Below are positions 7,654 through 15,979 of a DNA stretch of 18,424 nt, one piece after another (position 1 is the first letter of the stretch; every line of letters starts with the position of its first letter). Made by a program: the position numbers and the translations under genes. The stretch is from JAJVIP01 sp964405835 (GTDB lineage: Bacteria > Elusimicrobiota > Elusimicrobia > F11). The stretch covers positions 1 through 18,424 of the forward strand of contig CAYOPN010000046.1 in assembly GCA_964405835.1 (NCBI GenBank), given 5' to 3'. Under the pieces are notes generated by a model. It did no database searches and was not told the origin of the DNA. It was given only the letters and a program-made list of their open reading frames with translations.

Positions 7654-8835
7654 TCAGCGCGTCTTCTGGATGTTCACCTGGGCCCGCCTTGAAACATTGG
7701 CGAGAAGACCAACCATGAACATCATGATGAGCAAAGAGGAACCGCCAAACGAAATGAATGGCAGCGGCATTCCTTTCGTCGGAAAAAGACCGCAGGCGAC
7801 ACCCATATTGATCAAGGCTTGGTAACCGATCGTCAAACCAATGCCGGCCGCCACCAGCCTTGAGAAACTGTCGGGCGCTTTCTTGGCGATTTTGAGACTG
7901 CGCATGCACAGAAAAAGGAATAGGCTGGCGCATGCCAGTGTTCCGATGAGCCCCAACTCTTCGCCAAGCACCGAGAAAATAAAATCGGTATGGCACTCCG
8001 GCAGGTTCGAAATTTTCAAGCGGGAATTACCCAGGCCTTTGCCAAAAAATCCACCCGAGCCCATCGCAATTAAGGATTGAATTAATTGGTATCCCTTTCC
8101 TTGCGCGTCGCTCCATGGATCCATGTACGCGAACAACCGCTGCAACCGGTATTGAACTTTAAACACCGCCACAATAAGGATCGGCAAAGTGGCGATGGCA
8201 ATAATAAAGAAATGGCTCCAACGCGCGCCGCCAAGCAGAAGCAGTGTAAACATCACACCGGTCATCAAAACCGGCGTTCCAAGATCGGGCTCGATGAGAA
8301 TGAGGCCCAGCATTCCACCCGCGAGCGCCAATATCGGAAGCAGTCCCTTCTTAAACTCGCGCAAACGGCTTTGCCTCCGGTCCATGTAATCCGCGACCAG
8401 GAACACCAACATGATCTTGGCCAATTCTGACGGCTGAAACGAACCGCCCGGGAAATGGATCCACCGGCGGGCGCCCGAGATTTTCGGACCGATCAACAAC
8501 ACCAGCACAAGCAAAGCGATCGTGGCGAAATACATCGGCTTGATGTTGGCCTGCCAAAAAGAAAAAGGGATGTTGGCGGCCAGCAAAAAAGCGCCGACGC
8601 CCAACACCGACCACATCAGTTGTTTCTTCAGGAAAAAAAACTGATCGTGGTAACGGCTTTCGGCAAAAAGCGCGCTGGAGGAATAAATCATGACCCAACC
8701 GAACACCAGCAACCCCGCCACCGAAAGCAACAATCCCGTGTCCGGGTAGGGCGCGCGCATCAGAGATTCAATGGAAAAAAGTTTTGCGAGTTTTTTCTTT
8801 TCGGTCTTGGTTTTGGAAACGAACTGGTATCTCAT
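7654..8835 (-). CDS. ftsW: septal peptidoglycan glycosyltransferase FtsW (SEDS family)
   Basis: This polytopic membrane protein of 393 residues polymerises lipid II into glycan strands at the division site, with its partner FtsI. The sequence shows a roughly 35-residue cytoplasmic N-terminus followed by about ten hydrophobic segments. SEDS signatures include PSELAK, IEPDLGT, LPECHTDFIFSVLGEELG and PTKGMPLPFISFGGSS near the C-terminus. RodA is the main alternative, but the position between murD and murG and the PECHTDFIF loop favour FtsW. The ATG overlaps the murD stop as ATGA. Confidence 0.95.
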   Translation of the reverse strand: MRYQFVSKTKTEKKKLAKLFSIESLMRAPYPDTGLLLSVAGLLVFGWVMIYSSSALFAESRYHDQFFFLKKQLMWSVLGVGAFLLAANIPFSFWQANIKPMYFATIALLVLVLLIGPKISGARRWIHFPGGSFQPSELAKIMLVFLVADYMDRRQSRLREFKKGLLPILALAGGMLGLILIEPDLGTPVLMTGVMFTLLLLGGARWSHFFIIAIATLPILIVAVFKVQYRLQRLFAYMDPWSDAQGKGYQLIQSLIAMGSGGFFGKGLGNSRLKISNLPECHTDFIFSVLGEELGLIGTLACASLFLFLCMRSLKIAKKAPDSFSRLVAAGIGLTIGYQALINMGVACGLFPTKGMPLPFISFGGSSLLIMMFMVGLLANVSRRAQVNIQKTR

Positions 8836-10145
8836 CGGAGGGCTTTTACGAATTTGGTGAATTCCGCGCCGCGGTGCTCAAAATTTTTGAACTGATCGAA
8901 CGACGCGCAGGCAGGAGAAAGCAGCACCACGTCCCCCTTGGCCGCCAGCTTACGGGCCACGGCGATGGCTTTCCTAAGCGTTCCACAGGAAACCATCGGC
9001 GCCGCCCCTTGTAAATCTCTCGCGATGATCGGCGCGGCCTCGCCGATAGTGAGAATGGTTTTAACGCCCTTTTTGATCAGCTTGAAAAGCGGTTTGTAGG
9101 GGGTCCCTTTATGTTCTCCTCCCAAGATCAAAATGACCGGCGCCGAAAAGGACTTGAGCGCGACAAAAGTGGAGTCCACGTTGGTGGCTTTCGAATCATT
9201 GAAGTAACGCGCGCCGGCCAACTCGCGAACAAGCTCTATGCGGTGTGGCACGCCTTTAAACGACGCAAGCCCTGCGCGAATGGCGACCGGGGAAAGTTTT
9301 AACGCTCGGCAGGCCGCGGAAGCGGCCATCGCGTTTTGAAAATTGTGGTCGCCGGGCAGCCGGATGCTTTTCGCGAGCCGCGCATCGACAGAATTCGGGA
9401 AGAAAACTTTCGTGGCCCGGATTTTTTTCGCGACGCGGCGACACCAAGGGTCCCGTCCGTTAAGGACCGCCGTGTCTTCTTTTTCCATCCACGCAAACAG
9501 GCGCGCCTTCGCGGCCGCGTATCCGGCCATGGTGCCGTGGCGCTTCAAATGATCGGGTGTGAGGTTCAAGAAAACACCCACGTTCGGATGAAAGGAATGG
9601 TGTCCCTCCAGTTGATAACTCGACACCTCGAGCACAACCACGGTGCGCCGGTCTATTTTTCCAACCAAATCGCTCAACGGCGTTCCAATATTTCCGCCGA
9701 CCGCGGTTTTAACACCGGCCTTTTTGAGAATGTGTCCAAGCAAAGCCGTGGTGGTGGTTTTTCCGTTGGTGCCCGTGATGGCCACGGTTTTCCCGGCTTG
9801 AACATAGCGCCAAGCAAGCTCCAGCTCCGGCAAAACCGGAATGGCGTTTTTCCGCGCTTGCTCAAGTTGCGGATGGTCCCATGGAACGCCGGGACTGGTG
9901 ACAACCATGTCGGTATCGTCAAAATAAAGTTTGGGTTGTCCGGCTTTGACTATGACACCTTTGGGCAGATCTTTCAGTGCGACAGTGAGCTGAGAGCGGG
10001 GTTTTTCATCGACAAGTGTCACGTGAGCACCATGACGGACTAACAACTTAGCAGCGGCGATGCCCGACTTAGCTGCCCCCACAACAACTACATTTTTGGG
10101 GGTCTGCCCCCCGTAGCTCCGCTTTTTGGAGCGAAGGGGGGTCAT
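8832..10145 (-). CDS. murD: UDP-N-acetylmuramoyl-L-alanine--D-glutamate ligase
   Basis: MurD is the cytoplasmic ATP-dependent ligase that adds D-Glu to UDP-MurNAc-L-Ala. The N-terminal Rossmann-like domain starts at KNVVVVGAAKSG (about residue 17). The central ATPase has GTNGKTTTT, and later signatures are FNDSKATN and SPACASFDQFKNFEHRGAEF. The length, 437 residues, is normal. Residues 2-16 are encoded by a palindromic repeat (10098-10141) and have no counterpart in E. coli MurD, whose core begins after about seven residues. The ATG at 10145 overlaps the mraY stop as ATGA; no other ATG exists before the core, although a GTG at residue 22 does. No Shine-Dalgarno is evident, so initiation probably relies on coupling to mraY. 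Confidence 0.97.
   Translation of the reverse strand: MTPLRSKKRSYGGQTPKNVVVVGAAKSGIAAAKLLVRHGAHVTLVDEKPRSQLTVALKDLPKGVIVKAGQPKLYFDDTDMVVTSPGVPWDHPQLEQARKNAIPVLPELELAWRYVQAGKTVAITGTNGKTTTTALLGHILKKAGVKTAVGGNIGTPLSDLVGKIDRRTVVVLEVSSYQLEGHHSFHPNVGVFLNLTPDHLKRHGTMAGYAAAKARLFAWMEKEDTAVLNGRDPWCRRVAKKIRATKVFFPNSVDARLAKSIRLPGDHNFQNAMAASAACRALKLSPVAIRAGLASFKGVPHRIELVRELAGARYFNDSKATNVDSTFVALKSFSAPVILILGGEHKGTPYKPLFKLIKKGVKTILTIGEAAPIIARDLQGAAPMVSCGTLRKAIAVARKLAAKGDVVLLSPACASFDQFKNFEHRGAEFTKFVKALR
10098..10141. repeat. palindromic repeat, family A copy 2, forming the first codons of murD
   Basis: Read on the minus strand, this copy has the same order as the copy after the HD-GYP gene (1336-1382): a C-rich arm, TTCGCTC-type stem, A-rich loop, GGAGC stem, CTACGG, GGGCAG and a C-run. 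Arms CCCCCC (10107-10112) and GGGGGG (10136-10141) enclose GCTCC (10116-10120) and GGAGC (10128-10132). It translates in frame as TPLRSKKRSYGGQTP, directly after the murD ATG. Confidence 0.78.
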
Positions 10146-11227
10146 CGTAACTTGAGCGACGTCATCGCGATGAGAGCCAGCACAATCGCCACGATCCAGA
10201 ACCGCAACGTGACTTTGGTTTCAGGCCAGCCCAACATCTCGAAATGGTGATGGAGCGGAGACATCTTAAAGACCTTCCGCTTAAAAATTTTCAGTGAGCC
10301 GATTTGAAGCAACACCGATCCTGCTTCAGCGACAAATATTCCTCCGACAATCACGAGCATGAGCTCCTGCTTGATCGCAATGGCGACAAGACCGATGGTC
10401 CCGCCAAGAAAAAGGGAGCCGGTGTCCCCCATGAAAATGGCGGCCGGGTAACCGTTGAACCACAAGAACCCAAGGCACGCGCCCGCCATCGCGGCGAGAT
10501 ACACCGTCAATTCCCCCGATCCCGCCACGGGGATCAAGCGCAAATAGGAAGAAAGTTTGGCGTTGCCGGCGAGATAGGCAAAGATCGCAAACGCCAGCGC
10601 GCTAATAAGCAACGTTCCGGTGGCAAGGCCATCGAGGCCGTCCGTTAGGTTGACCGCATTGGAGGCGCCGATGACAGCAATCATTCCGAAAAGAATGATG
10701 AACGAACTTAAATTGATGAAAACATTCTTGATGTAGGGCACCTGCACATGCGTGGTGAACACTTCATTCGGAGGGAAAAGATACAGGTACCCGGTCACGC
10801 CGATCGCCCACAGCAATTGAAAGAATATTTTTCCGCCTTGCGACATTCCTTTGGAGGGATGTTTCAAGATCAACTTCTTGTAAGCGTCCCAGAAACCAAG
10901 CGCGCCCAGATAAATGGCCGAAATCAACAAGAGCAGGATGAACCGGTTGTTCGGGCGCGCCCACAACAACGTCGACGCCACGAGCGCCGCCAGCATCAGC
11001 AAACCGCCCATCGTGGGCGTGCCGGATTTTTTCAAATGGGTCTGTGGGCCGTATTCACGGATGCTCTGCGTCACTTCCCAGCGCTTGACCAGATCAATAA
11101 ACCTCTGTCCAAACAGCAACATGATCATAAGCGCGGTCAAAAACGCGCCGCCGGAACGGAACGTGATGTATTGAAAAACGTTGAGTGGGAACCAGAGTTC
11201 GCGGAGCTCGGCCAGCTGGTACAACAT
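10142..11227 (-). CDS. mraY: phospho-N-acetylmuramoyl-pentapeptide transferase
   Basis: MraY is the integral membrane enzyme that transfers phospho-MurNAc-pentapeptide to undecaprenyl phosphate, making lipid I. It is 361 residues with about ten hydrophobic segments. Conserved parts include the N-terminal THLKKSGTPTMGG, NLTDGLDGLATG, MGDTGSLFLGG and the HHHFE motif in PLHHHFEMLGW. The one oddity is the usual DDxxK motif: here it reads GFWDAYKK, with D114 kept and A115 in place of the second Asp (codon GCT at 10883-10885). The rest of the protein looks intact and is under no visible decay. The start overlaps the murF stop by one nt (TGATG). Confidence 0.96.
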   Translation of the reverse strand: MLYQLAELRELWFPLNVFQYITFRSGGAFLTALMIMLLFGQRFIDLVKRWEVTQSIREYGPQTHLKKSGTPTMGGLLMLAALVASTLLWARPNNRFILLLLISAIYLGALGFWDAYKKLILKHPSKGMSQGGKIFFQLLWAIGVTGYLYLFPPNEVFTTHVQVPYIKNVFINLSSFIILFGMIAVIGASNAVNLTDGLDGLATGTLLISALAFAIFAYLAGNAKLSSYLRLIPVAGSGELTVYLAAMAGACLGFLWFNGYPAAIFMGDTGSLFLGGTIGLVAIAIKQELMLVIVGGIFVAEAGSVLLQIGSLKIFKRKVFKMSPLHHHFEMLGWPETKVTLRFWIVAIVLALIAMTSLKLR

Positions 11228-12600
11228 CAGATGGCCTCCACGGCTTTTTCGAGATGGACGCCGCGCGAACCTTTAAACAGGATCGCGGTGCCGCGCTGCG
11301 CGTATTTTTTCAAATCGGGCCCCAGTGCTTCGGTGGATGGGAAATGGCTGAACATTTTTCGCGATGCGCCGGCCGAAATGGCGCCTTCGAGGACCGCTTT
11401 GGTTTCTTGACCGACCAGAAAAACATGTTCCAGCGCGAAGTGCGCGAGCTCGACGCCGACATGGAAGTGGTATTTCTCGGACTCCGATCCCAATTCCAGC
11501 ATCGACCCGAGCACCAGCACGCGCTTTTGGTCCGGATAGGTTTCGGCCAGCGAACGCACCGCCGTCATCATGGACGCGGGGTTCGCGTTGTAGGCGTCGT
11601 TGATCAGGATGGCGCCGGAGGAATGGGGCAAAATCTGCATGCGCATCTGGGGCGGTTCAAAATTCTCGAGACCGTGCACGATCCGGTCGATCTTGCAGCC
11701 GAGCGTCCAACCGGCGGCCGCGGCGGCCAGCGCGTTCATCACATTGTGCCGTCCAGGGATTTTCAGCGTGACCGGCGCGTTCTGGGAAGCCACATGCAGC
11801 ATGAAGCGTGTGTTCTCTCCAGCCTCGACCGCGCTCGCCCGCACAGGACAGGTCGGCGCGTCGCCGAAATAAACAATTTTCTTTTTGAAGGTCCGCACCA
11901 ATTTTTCCAAGTGCGGTTCCCCCCACGGCACAATCGCGACTCCATCCGAGGGCAGCGATTCCATGAGCTCCCATTTCGTTTCGGCAATGCGGTCGATGGA
12001 GCCGAATGTTTCCAGATGGGCCGGACCGATACTGGTCAAAATTCCGGTGGTCGGATGCGCGATCTCCGCGAGCGCAGCAATATTTCCGGGCGCGGAAGCG
12101 CCCATTTCGAGCACCATCCATTTGTGTTCGTCTTTGGCCTTGGAAAGGACCAGAGGAAGGCCGATCTGGCTGTTGAAATTTCCGGACGTCGATAAACCCG
12201 GCCCCAACGCCTCCAACACGCTTGCCAGCATTTGTTTGGTGGTGGTTTTCCCGTTCGAACCGGTAATGCCCACAACCGGGCCGCGGAATGAATTCCGCAC
12301 CGAACGGCCCAAAAACCGCAACGCCTCCAGCGGATCGGCGACACGGATGATGGCGGATGGGAACGACAAATCGTTTTTGAACCAGTCGAGTTGCGACACC
12401 ACCACGGCGGACGCGCCTTGGCGGCTGGCGGCCGTCGCGAAATCGTGGCCGTCGGAGCGCTCGCCTTTGAACGCGAAGAAAATGGCCCCCTTTTCGATGT
12501 TGCGGGAATCGACGGTGGCGCTCGTGGCGATCGCCTTGGGACTGCCCAAGATCAACTGCCCTTTCATGGTGGTCGTTGCGTCTTTGATGGTTATGTTCAT
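11227..12600 (-). CDS. murF: UDP-N-acetylmuramoyl-tripeptide--D-alanyl-D-alanine ligase
   Basis: MurF adds D-Ala-D-Ala to the UDP-MurNAc-tripeptide in the cytoplasm, completing the pentapeptide. It is 457 residues. Features seen are the substrate-binding N-terminal domain with VDSRNIEKGAIFFAFKGERSDGHDF, the ATP loop GITGSNGKTTTK, LEMGASAPGNI and the C-terminal INDAYNANPASM. The ATG overlaps the murE stop as ATGA. The C-terminal sequence runs to the mraY start without a gap. A long antisense open frame lies over this gene but shows no recognisable protein. Confidence 0.97.
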   Translation of the reverse strand: MNITIKDATTTMKGQLILGSPKAIATSATVDSRNIEKGAIFFAFKGERSDGHDFATAASRQGASAVVVSQLDWFKNDLSFPSAIIRVADPLEALRFLGRSVRNSFRGPVVGITGSNGKTTTKQMLASVLEALGPGLSTSGNFNSQIGLPLVLSKAKDEHKWMVLEMGASAPGNIAALAEIAHPTTGILTSIGPAHLETFGSIDRIAETKWELMESLPSDGVAIVPWGEPHLEKLVRTFKKKIVYFGDAPTCPVRASAVEAGENTRFMLHVASQNAPVTLKIPGRHNVMNALAAAAAGWTLGCKIDRIVHGLENFEPPQMRMQILPHSSGAILINDAYNANPASMMTAVRSLAETYPDQKRVLVLGSMLELGSESEKYHFHVGVELAHFALEHVFLVGQETKAVLEGAISAGASRKMFSHFPSTEALGPDLKKYAQRGTAILFKGSRGVHLEKAVEAI

Positions 12601-14039
12601 TTCTTCAAAGCGTCCCTGGCAACTTCAAAATCAGAGAAGTGGATCTTTTTCTGTCCGATGATCTGATAGTCCTCATGTCCTTTTCCGGCGATGAGCACAA
12701 TGTCTCCGCTTTCCGCGGAATTCACTGCGGCGCGGATAGCGGTCGCGCGGTCTTCAATCGTTCTAAAATTTTTCTTGCCAGTCTTCTCGATGCCGGCCTC
12801 GATGTCCTTCAAAATCATTTTTGGATCTTCGGTCCGCGGATTGTCGGAAGTAACGTAGACTTCATCGGCGAGCCGCACCGCTACGTCTCCCATCTTCGGC
12901 CGTTTGGTTTTGTCGCGGTCGCCGCCCGCGCCGAACACACAGATCAATTTGCGCGGCCCCGTGTTCCGAAGCGTGGTCAACACCTGCCCCAGAGCATCGT
13001 GCGTGTGCGCGTAATCCACGACCACAACAAAATCTTGCCCCGCTTCGACCCTCTCCAACCGGCCCGGCACGGCCAACATCTGATTGAGTCCTTTCAGGAT
13101 GTCTTTTTCCGGCATCCCAAACGCCAGCATCGCGCCGGCGGCCGTCAAACAATTGGAAACGTTGTGAAGGCCCAACAAGTTGTTCGATACCGGCCCCGAG
13201 AAACCCGAGGGGAACGTCAACTTGAACCGCACGCCGCTTAAATCGCATTTGATGTCGCTCGCACGCAACTGCGCCGCATCGATCGAACCGAACGTGATGG
13301 CGTTTTTGCGTTCGGCGGCCAGCTTCCGGCCGTATTCATCGTCGACATTAATGACCGCTTTGACCGGGTCTTTCCGGAAAAACAATTTCCGTTTGGCTTG
13401 ATAGTAATTCTCCATGGTGCCGTGATAGTCCAGATGGTCCTGGGTCAAATTTGTGAACACGCCTACCGCAAAACGCACGTCGTCCACCCGGTTCTGGTCG
13501 AGCGCGTGCGAGGACACTTCCATGGCGACCGCGGCCGCTTTCTTGTCGGCGGCCTCCGCGATGAAAGACTGCACGTCGAGCGACATCGGCGTCGTGTTCG
13601 GCGCCGGCCGTACATCCGCGCCCAAACGGTAATTGACGGTGCCGATCACGCCGCAAGCTTGCCCATTCGCACGCAAAATGGCCTCGATGATGTAGGTCGT
13701 GGTGGTTTTTCCGTTTGTGCCGGTGATGCCGATGACCGGAATCCGATGCGAAGGATTGTCGTAAAAGGCGCTCGCGAGTTTCGACATGGCCACCGACACC
13801 GATGGTTGCTTTACAGTGGGCAGCGGCGCCGGCGTTTCTTTTTCAATCACGGCGGCCACGGCGCCCTGTTGGGCGGCTTGACCTAAAAATTCATGCCCGT
13901 CCACGCGCGCGCCGGGAATCGCAAAAAACAAATGTCCTTTTTTGACCAGACGCGAATCGTACGAAAGCCCGGTCACATCCGGGTCCGTGGCGGCGGTTGC
14001 TTTAATGCCGCCCTTCAACAGAAGCGTGTTCAGTTTCAT
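12597..14039 (-). CDS. murE: UDP-N-acetylmuramoyl-L-alanyl-D-glutamate--2,6-diaminopimelate ligase
   Basis: MurE adds the third stem-peptide residue to UDP-MurNAc-L-Ala-D-Glu. The motif D399-N-P-R402 followed by TEDP is the signature associated with meso-diaminopimelate, not lysine, so the peptidoglycan is probably the mDAP type. Other signatures are YDSRLVKKGHLFFAIPG in the N-terminal domain, GITGTNGKTTTT for ATP, and SSHALDQNRV with TNLTQDHLDYHG. The start is set at ATG 14039, which overlaps the ftsI stop as ATGA and gives MKLNTLLLKGG; the frame is open for 33 codons upstream, but that would run deep into ftsI. The length is 480 residues, normal for the family. Confidence 0.97.
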   Translation of the reverse strand: MKLNTLLLKGGIKATAATDPDVTGLSYDSRLVKKGHLFFAIPGARVDGHEFLGQAAQQGAVAAVIEKETPAPLPTVKQPSVSVAMSKLASAFYDNPSHRIPVIGITGTNGKTTTTYIIEAILRANGQACGVIGTVNYRLGADVRPAPNTTPMSLDVQSFIAEAADKKAAAVAMEVSSHALDQNRVDDVRFAVGVFTNLTQDHLDYHGTMENYYQAKRKLFFRKDPVKAVINVDDEYGRKLAAERKNAITFGSIDAAQLRASDIKCDLSGVRFKLTFPSGFSGPVSNNLLGLHNVSNCLTAAGAMLAFGMPEKDILKGLNQMLAVPGRLERVEAGQDFVVVVDYAHTHDALGQVLTTLRNTGPRKLICVFGAGGDRDKTKRPKMGDVAVRLADEVYVTSDNPRTEDPKMILKDIEAGIEKTGKKNFRTIEDRATAIRAAVNSAESGDIVLIAGKGHEDYQIIGQKKIHFSDFEVARDALKK

Positions 14040-15664
14040 AAATATTTCGATGGCGCGCGCCGACCCGCGTGCGCAATCTTCGGATCCATCTGTTCGGCGA
14101 TGCGGCGGAATATCGGCGCTGCATCGAGGCCGCCCCAACGGCGCCCTTCGGGCTCATCAAGAATAACGACCATGGTCAATTTGGGATTGTCTGCTGGGAA
14201 AAATCCGCAGAACGACACCAGCGACAACAGCGAATGGTATTTGTGGCGCGCCGCGTCCCATTTCTGGGCGGTGCCGGTTTTTCCGGCCACTTTGGTTGAA
14301 GGGTCCCAGGTGATTTGCGCGTTCACTCCGGTCCCACGCTGTACGGCTTGCGTTAAAATTTCTGTTAGTTTTTTGGCGGTTTCCGGTGTCACCACGCGGC
14401 GCACTTCGGCCGGTGTTGATTCCCACACCGCATCTCCGTTGTTTTTCACGATCCGCCGGACCAAACGCGGTTCCATTAAGATCCCGCCGTTGGCGACCGC
14501 CGAATAAGCGCCGGCCAACTGCACCATCGTCACACCAAGCTCCTGTCCAAACGACACCACGTGCCGCGACACGCCACTCCATTTCGCCACCGGCCTGAGC
14601 ACGCCCTTCGCTTCACCGGTCATGCCCGACCCCGATTGCACGCCGAATCCAAAAAGCCTCGCGTACTGGTACAGACGCACCGATCCTAGACGGTCTGCGA
14701 TTTTCGCGGTGCCGATGTTCGATGAATGGACCATGATGTCTTCCAAATTCATGCGTTTGATGGGTTCGTGGTCATGGATCGTAATATCAGCCACTTTCCA
14801 CGCGCCCTTTTCCCCGTCAAAAAATTCGTTTTCCTTTACGACTTTCTCTTCGATCGCAGCGGCCGCGGTCACGATCTTAAATGTGGATCCCGGCTCAAAC
14901 ACATCGACCAAGCCCGGCACATGCAATTGGTCCGGTGCCGGCGGATTGTCCGCATCGAGCGATACCGGCGGCCAGGCCGCCATCGCCAAAATTTCCCCGT
15001 TCCAGGGGTCCTGGACGATCGCCATCCCTTTTTTAGCGCCGGTCTTTTTGGCGCCCCACGCCAGCTCGCGCTCCACGATCTGCTGGATGCCGGCATCGAT
15101 GGTCAATTCCACATTGCCGGAATCCTCGGTCGATCCGACCAACGCCTTTTCAAAACCGTTTTCGATACCCGAAAGCCCGCGGCCGTCCATGCCCACAAAT
15201 CCAAGTAAATGACTGGCCATCACCCCCATCGGATAATGCCGCCGCGACTCGGACTTAAACGCGATACCCGGAATTTTCAGCTCTTTTATTTTTGCGGCGA
15301 CCGGAGAGGGCACGTCGCGTTTTATCCATACGAACGACTTGTGGTTTTTCCGGAACCGGTTCAGCAAATTTTCTTCGCTCATCCCGAGCAATAACGCCAA
15401 TTGTTTGGCGGCGGATTTTTTGTTCTTCATCATGGAGGGATCGGCAAAACAGGAGGCAACTTGGACGGTCTCGGCAAGCGTGGCGCCGGTGCGGTCGTAG
15501 ATGCGGTAGCGCGAGGAGTTGGATTCGGGCTTCACGGGGCACTGCCGGTCGGCCCTGTCGATCAGGTCCGAACGCAGGACCCCTTGGACATACACGAGCC
15601 GGACTCCGAGAAACGAAAAAGCGATGAGCACGAATGAACGGACCAGAAAGAACCGGGAATTCAT
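14036..15664 (-). CDS. ftsI: septal class B penicillin-binding protein, peptidoglycan D,D-transpeptidase FtsI (PBP3)
   Basis: FtsI crosslinks new peptidoglycan at the septum and works with FtsW. It has one N-terminal membrane anchor (about residues 7-28), a dimerisation domain (with RYRIYDRTGATLAE) and a C-terminal transpeptidase domain. Catalytic motifs are S260-T-F-K263, S314-S-N316 and K462-T-G464. No PASTA domain follows. With ATG at 15664 the protein is 542 residues and begins MNSRFFLVRS, 22 nt after the ftsL stop. ATG at 15706 is also possible, overlapping ftsL by 20 nt; a frame opening at 15757 would overlap by 71 nt and is unlikely. None of these has a strong Shine-Dalgarno. Confidence 0.95.
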   Translation of the reverse strand: MNSRFFLVRSFVLIAFSFLGVRLVYVQGVLRSDLIDRADRQCPVKPESNSSRYRIYDRTGATLAETVQVASCFADPSMMKNKKSAAKQLALLLGMSEENLLNRFRKNHKSFVWIKRDVPSPVAAKIKELKIPGIAFKSESRRHYPMGVMASHLLGFVGMDGRGLSGIENGFEKALVGSTEDSGNVELTIDAGIQQIVERELAWGAKKTGAKKGMAIVQDPWNGEILAMAAWPPVSLDADNPPAPDQLHVPGLVDVFEPGSTFKIVTAAAAIEEKVVKENEFFDGEKGAWKVADITIHDHEPIKRMNLEDIMVHSSNIGTAKIADRLGSVRLYQYARLFGFGVQSGSGMTGEAKGVLRPVAKWSGVSRHVVSFGQELGVTMVQLAGAYSAVANGGILMEPRLVRRIVKNNGDAVWESTPAEVRRVVTPETAKKLTEILTQAVQRGTGVNAQITWDPSTKVAGKTGTAQKWDAARHKYHSLLSLVSFCGFFPADNPKLTMVVILDEPEGRRWGGLDAAPIFRRIAEQMDPKIAHAGRRAPSKYL

Positions 15665-15686
15665 CGGCAAAAGGAACCCGCCGCTT

Positions 15687-15977
15687 TTATTGGATGGGAA
15701 TGACATTCTCGGCGTTGGATGGGACCCACGGCCCGTGGCGCTTGGCCCATTGGTCAAGCACAGTCAGGGATGTGAGGTCCTCGATGCGTTCGTTCAGAAC
15801 GTTCAGTTCGGACTTCTTTTGAAAAACTTGAGACTCGACGCGGCGGAGTTGCAACAGACTGCGTTCAGCCTGGATCGGCCACCACACGCGAATAAACAGC
15901 AGCCCCCCAACAATGCCGAACACGCTGGCGACGCGCGCCAACGGTTCAATCCCCGCCAATCTTCGGTTATCGCGCAC
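15687..15977 (-). CDS. ftsL: FtsL-like small bitopic division protein
   Basis: The 96-residue protein has a short basic N-terminus, one membrane segment (about residues 13-32, VASVFGIVGGLLFIRVWW) and a heptad-like coiled coil (about 36-70) ending near WAKRHGPWVPSNAENVIPIQ. This layout, and its place between rsmH and ftsI, match FtsL, which joins FtsB and FtsQ to activate FtsWI. Sequence conservation in FtsL is poor, so the call rests on topology and position. The start is GTG at 15977, with GGAAAGGA about ten nt upstream inside the rsmH 3' end. The gap to the rsmH stop is two nt. Confidence 0.85.
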   Translation of the reverse strand: MRDNRRLAGIEPLARVASVFGIVGGLLFIRVWWPIQAERSLLQLRRVESQVFQKKSELNVLNERIEDLTSLTVLDQWAKRHGPWVPSNAENVIPIQ

Positions 15978-15979
15978 GA

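Noticed and set aside
9336..10043. A 235-codon plus-strand open frame inside murD
   Set aside because: It is a complementary-strand shadow of murD with no family motif.
11185..12195. A 336-codon open frame on the plus strand across murF and the mraY start
   Set aside because: It is antisense to a clear murF, is rich in Arg, Gly, Phe and His as expected from the complementary strand, and shows no recognisable domain or ribosome binding site.
14040..14138. An extended murE start inside ftsI
   Set aside because: The extension is an Arg-rich shadow of ftsI; ATG 14039 makes an ATGA overlap and a family-typical N-terminus.
15665..15757. An extended ftsI N-terminus overlapping ftsL by 71 nt
   Set aside because: The extra residues lack any PBP-like sequence and repeat ftsL coding DNA in another frame; ATG at 15664 (or 15706) gives a normal short cytoplasmic tail before the anchor.
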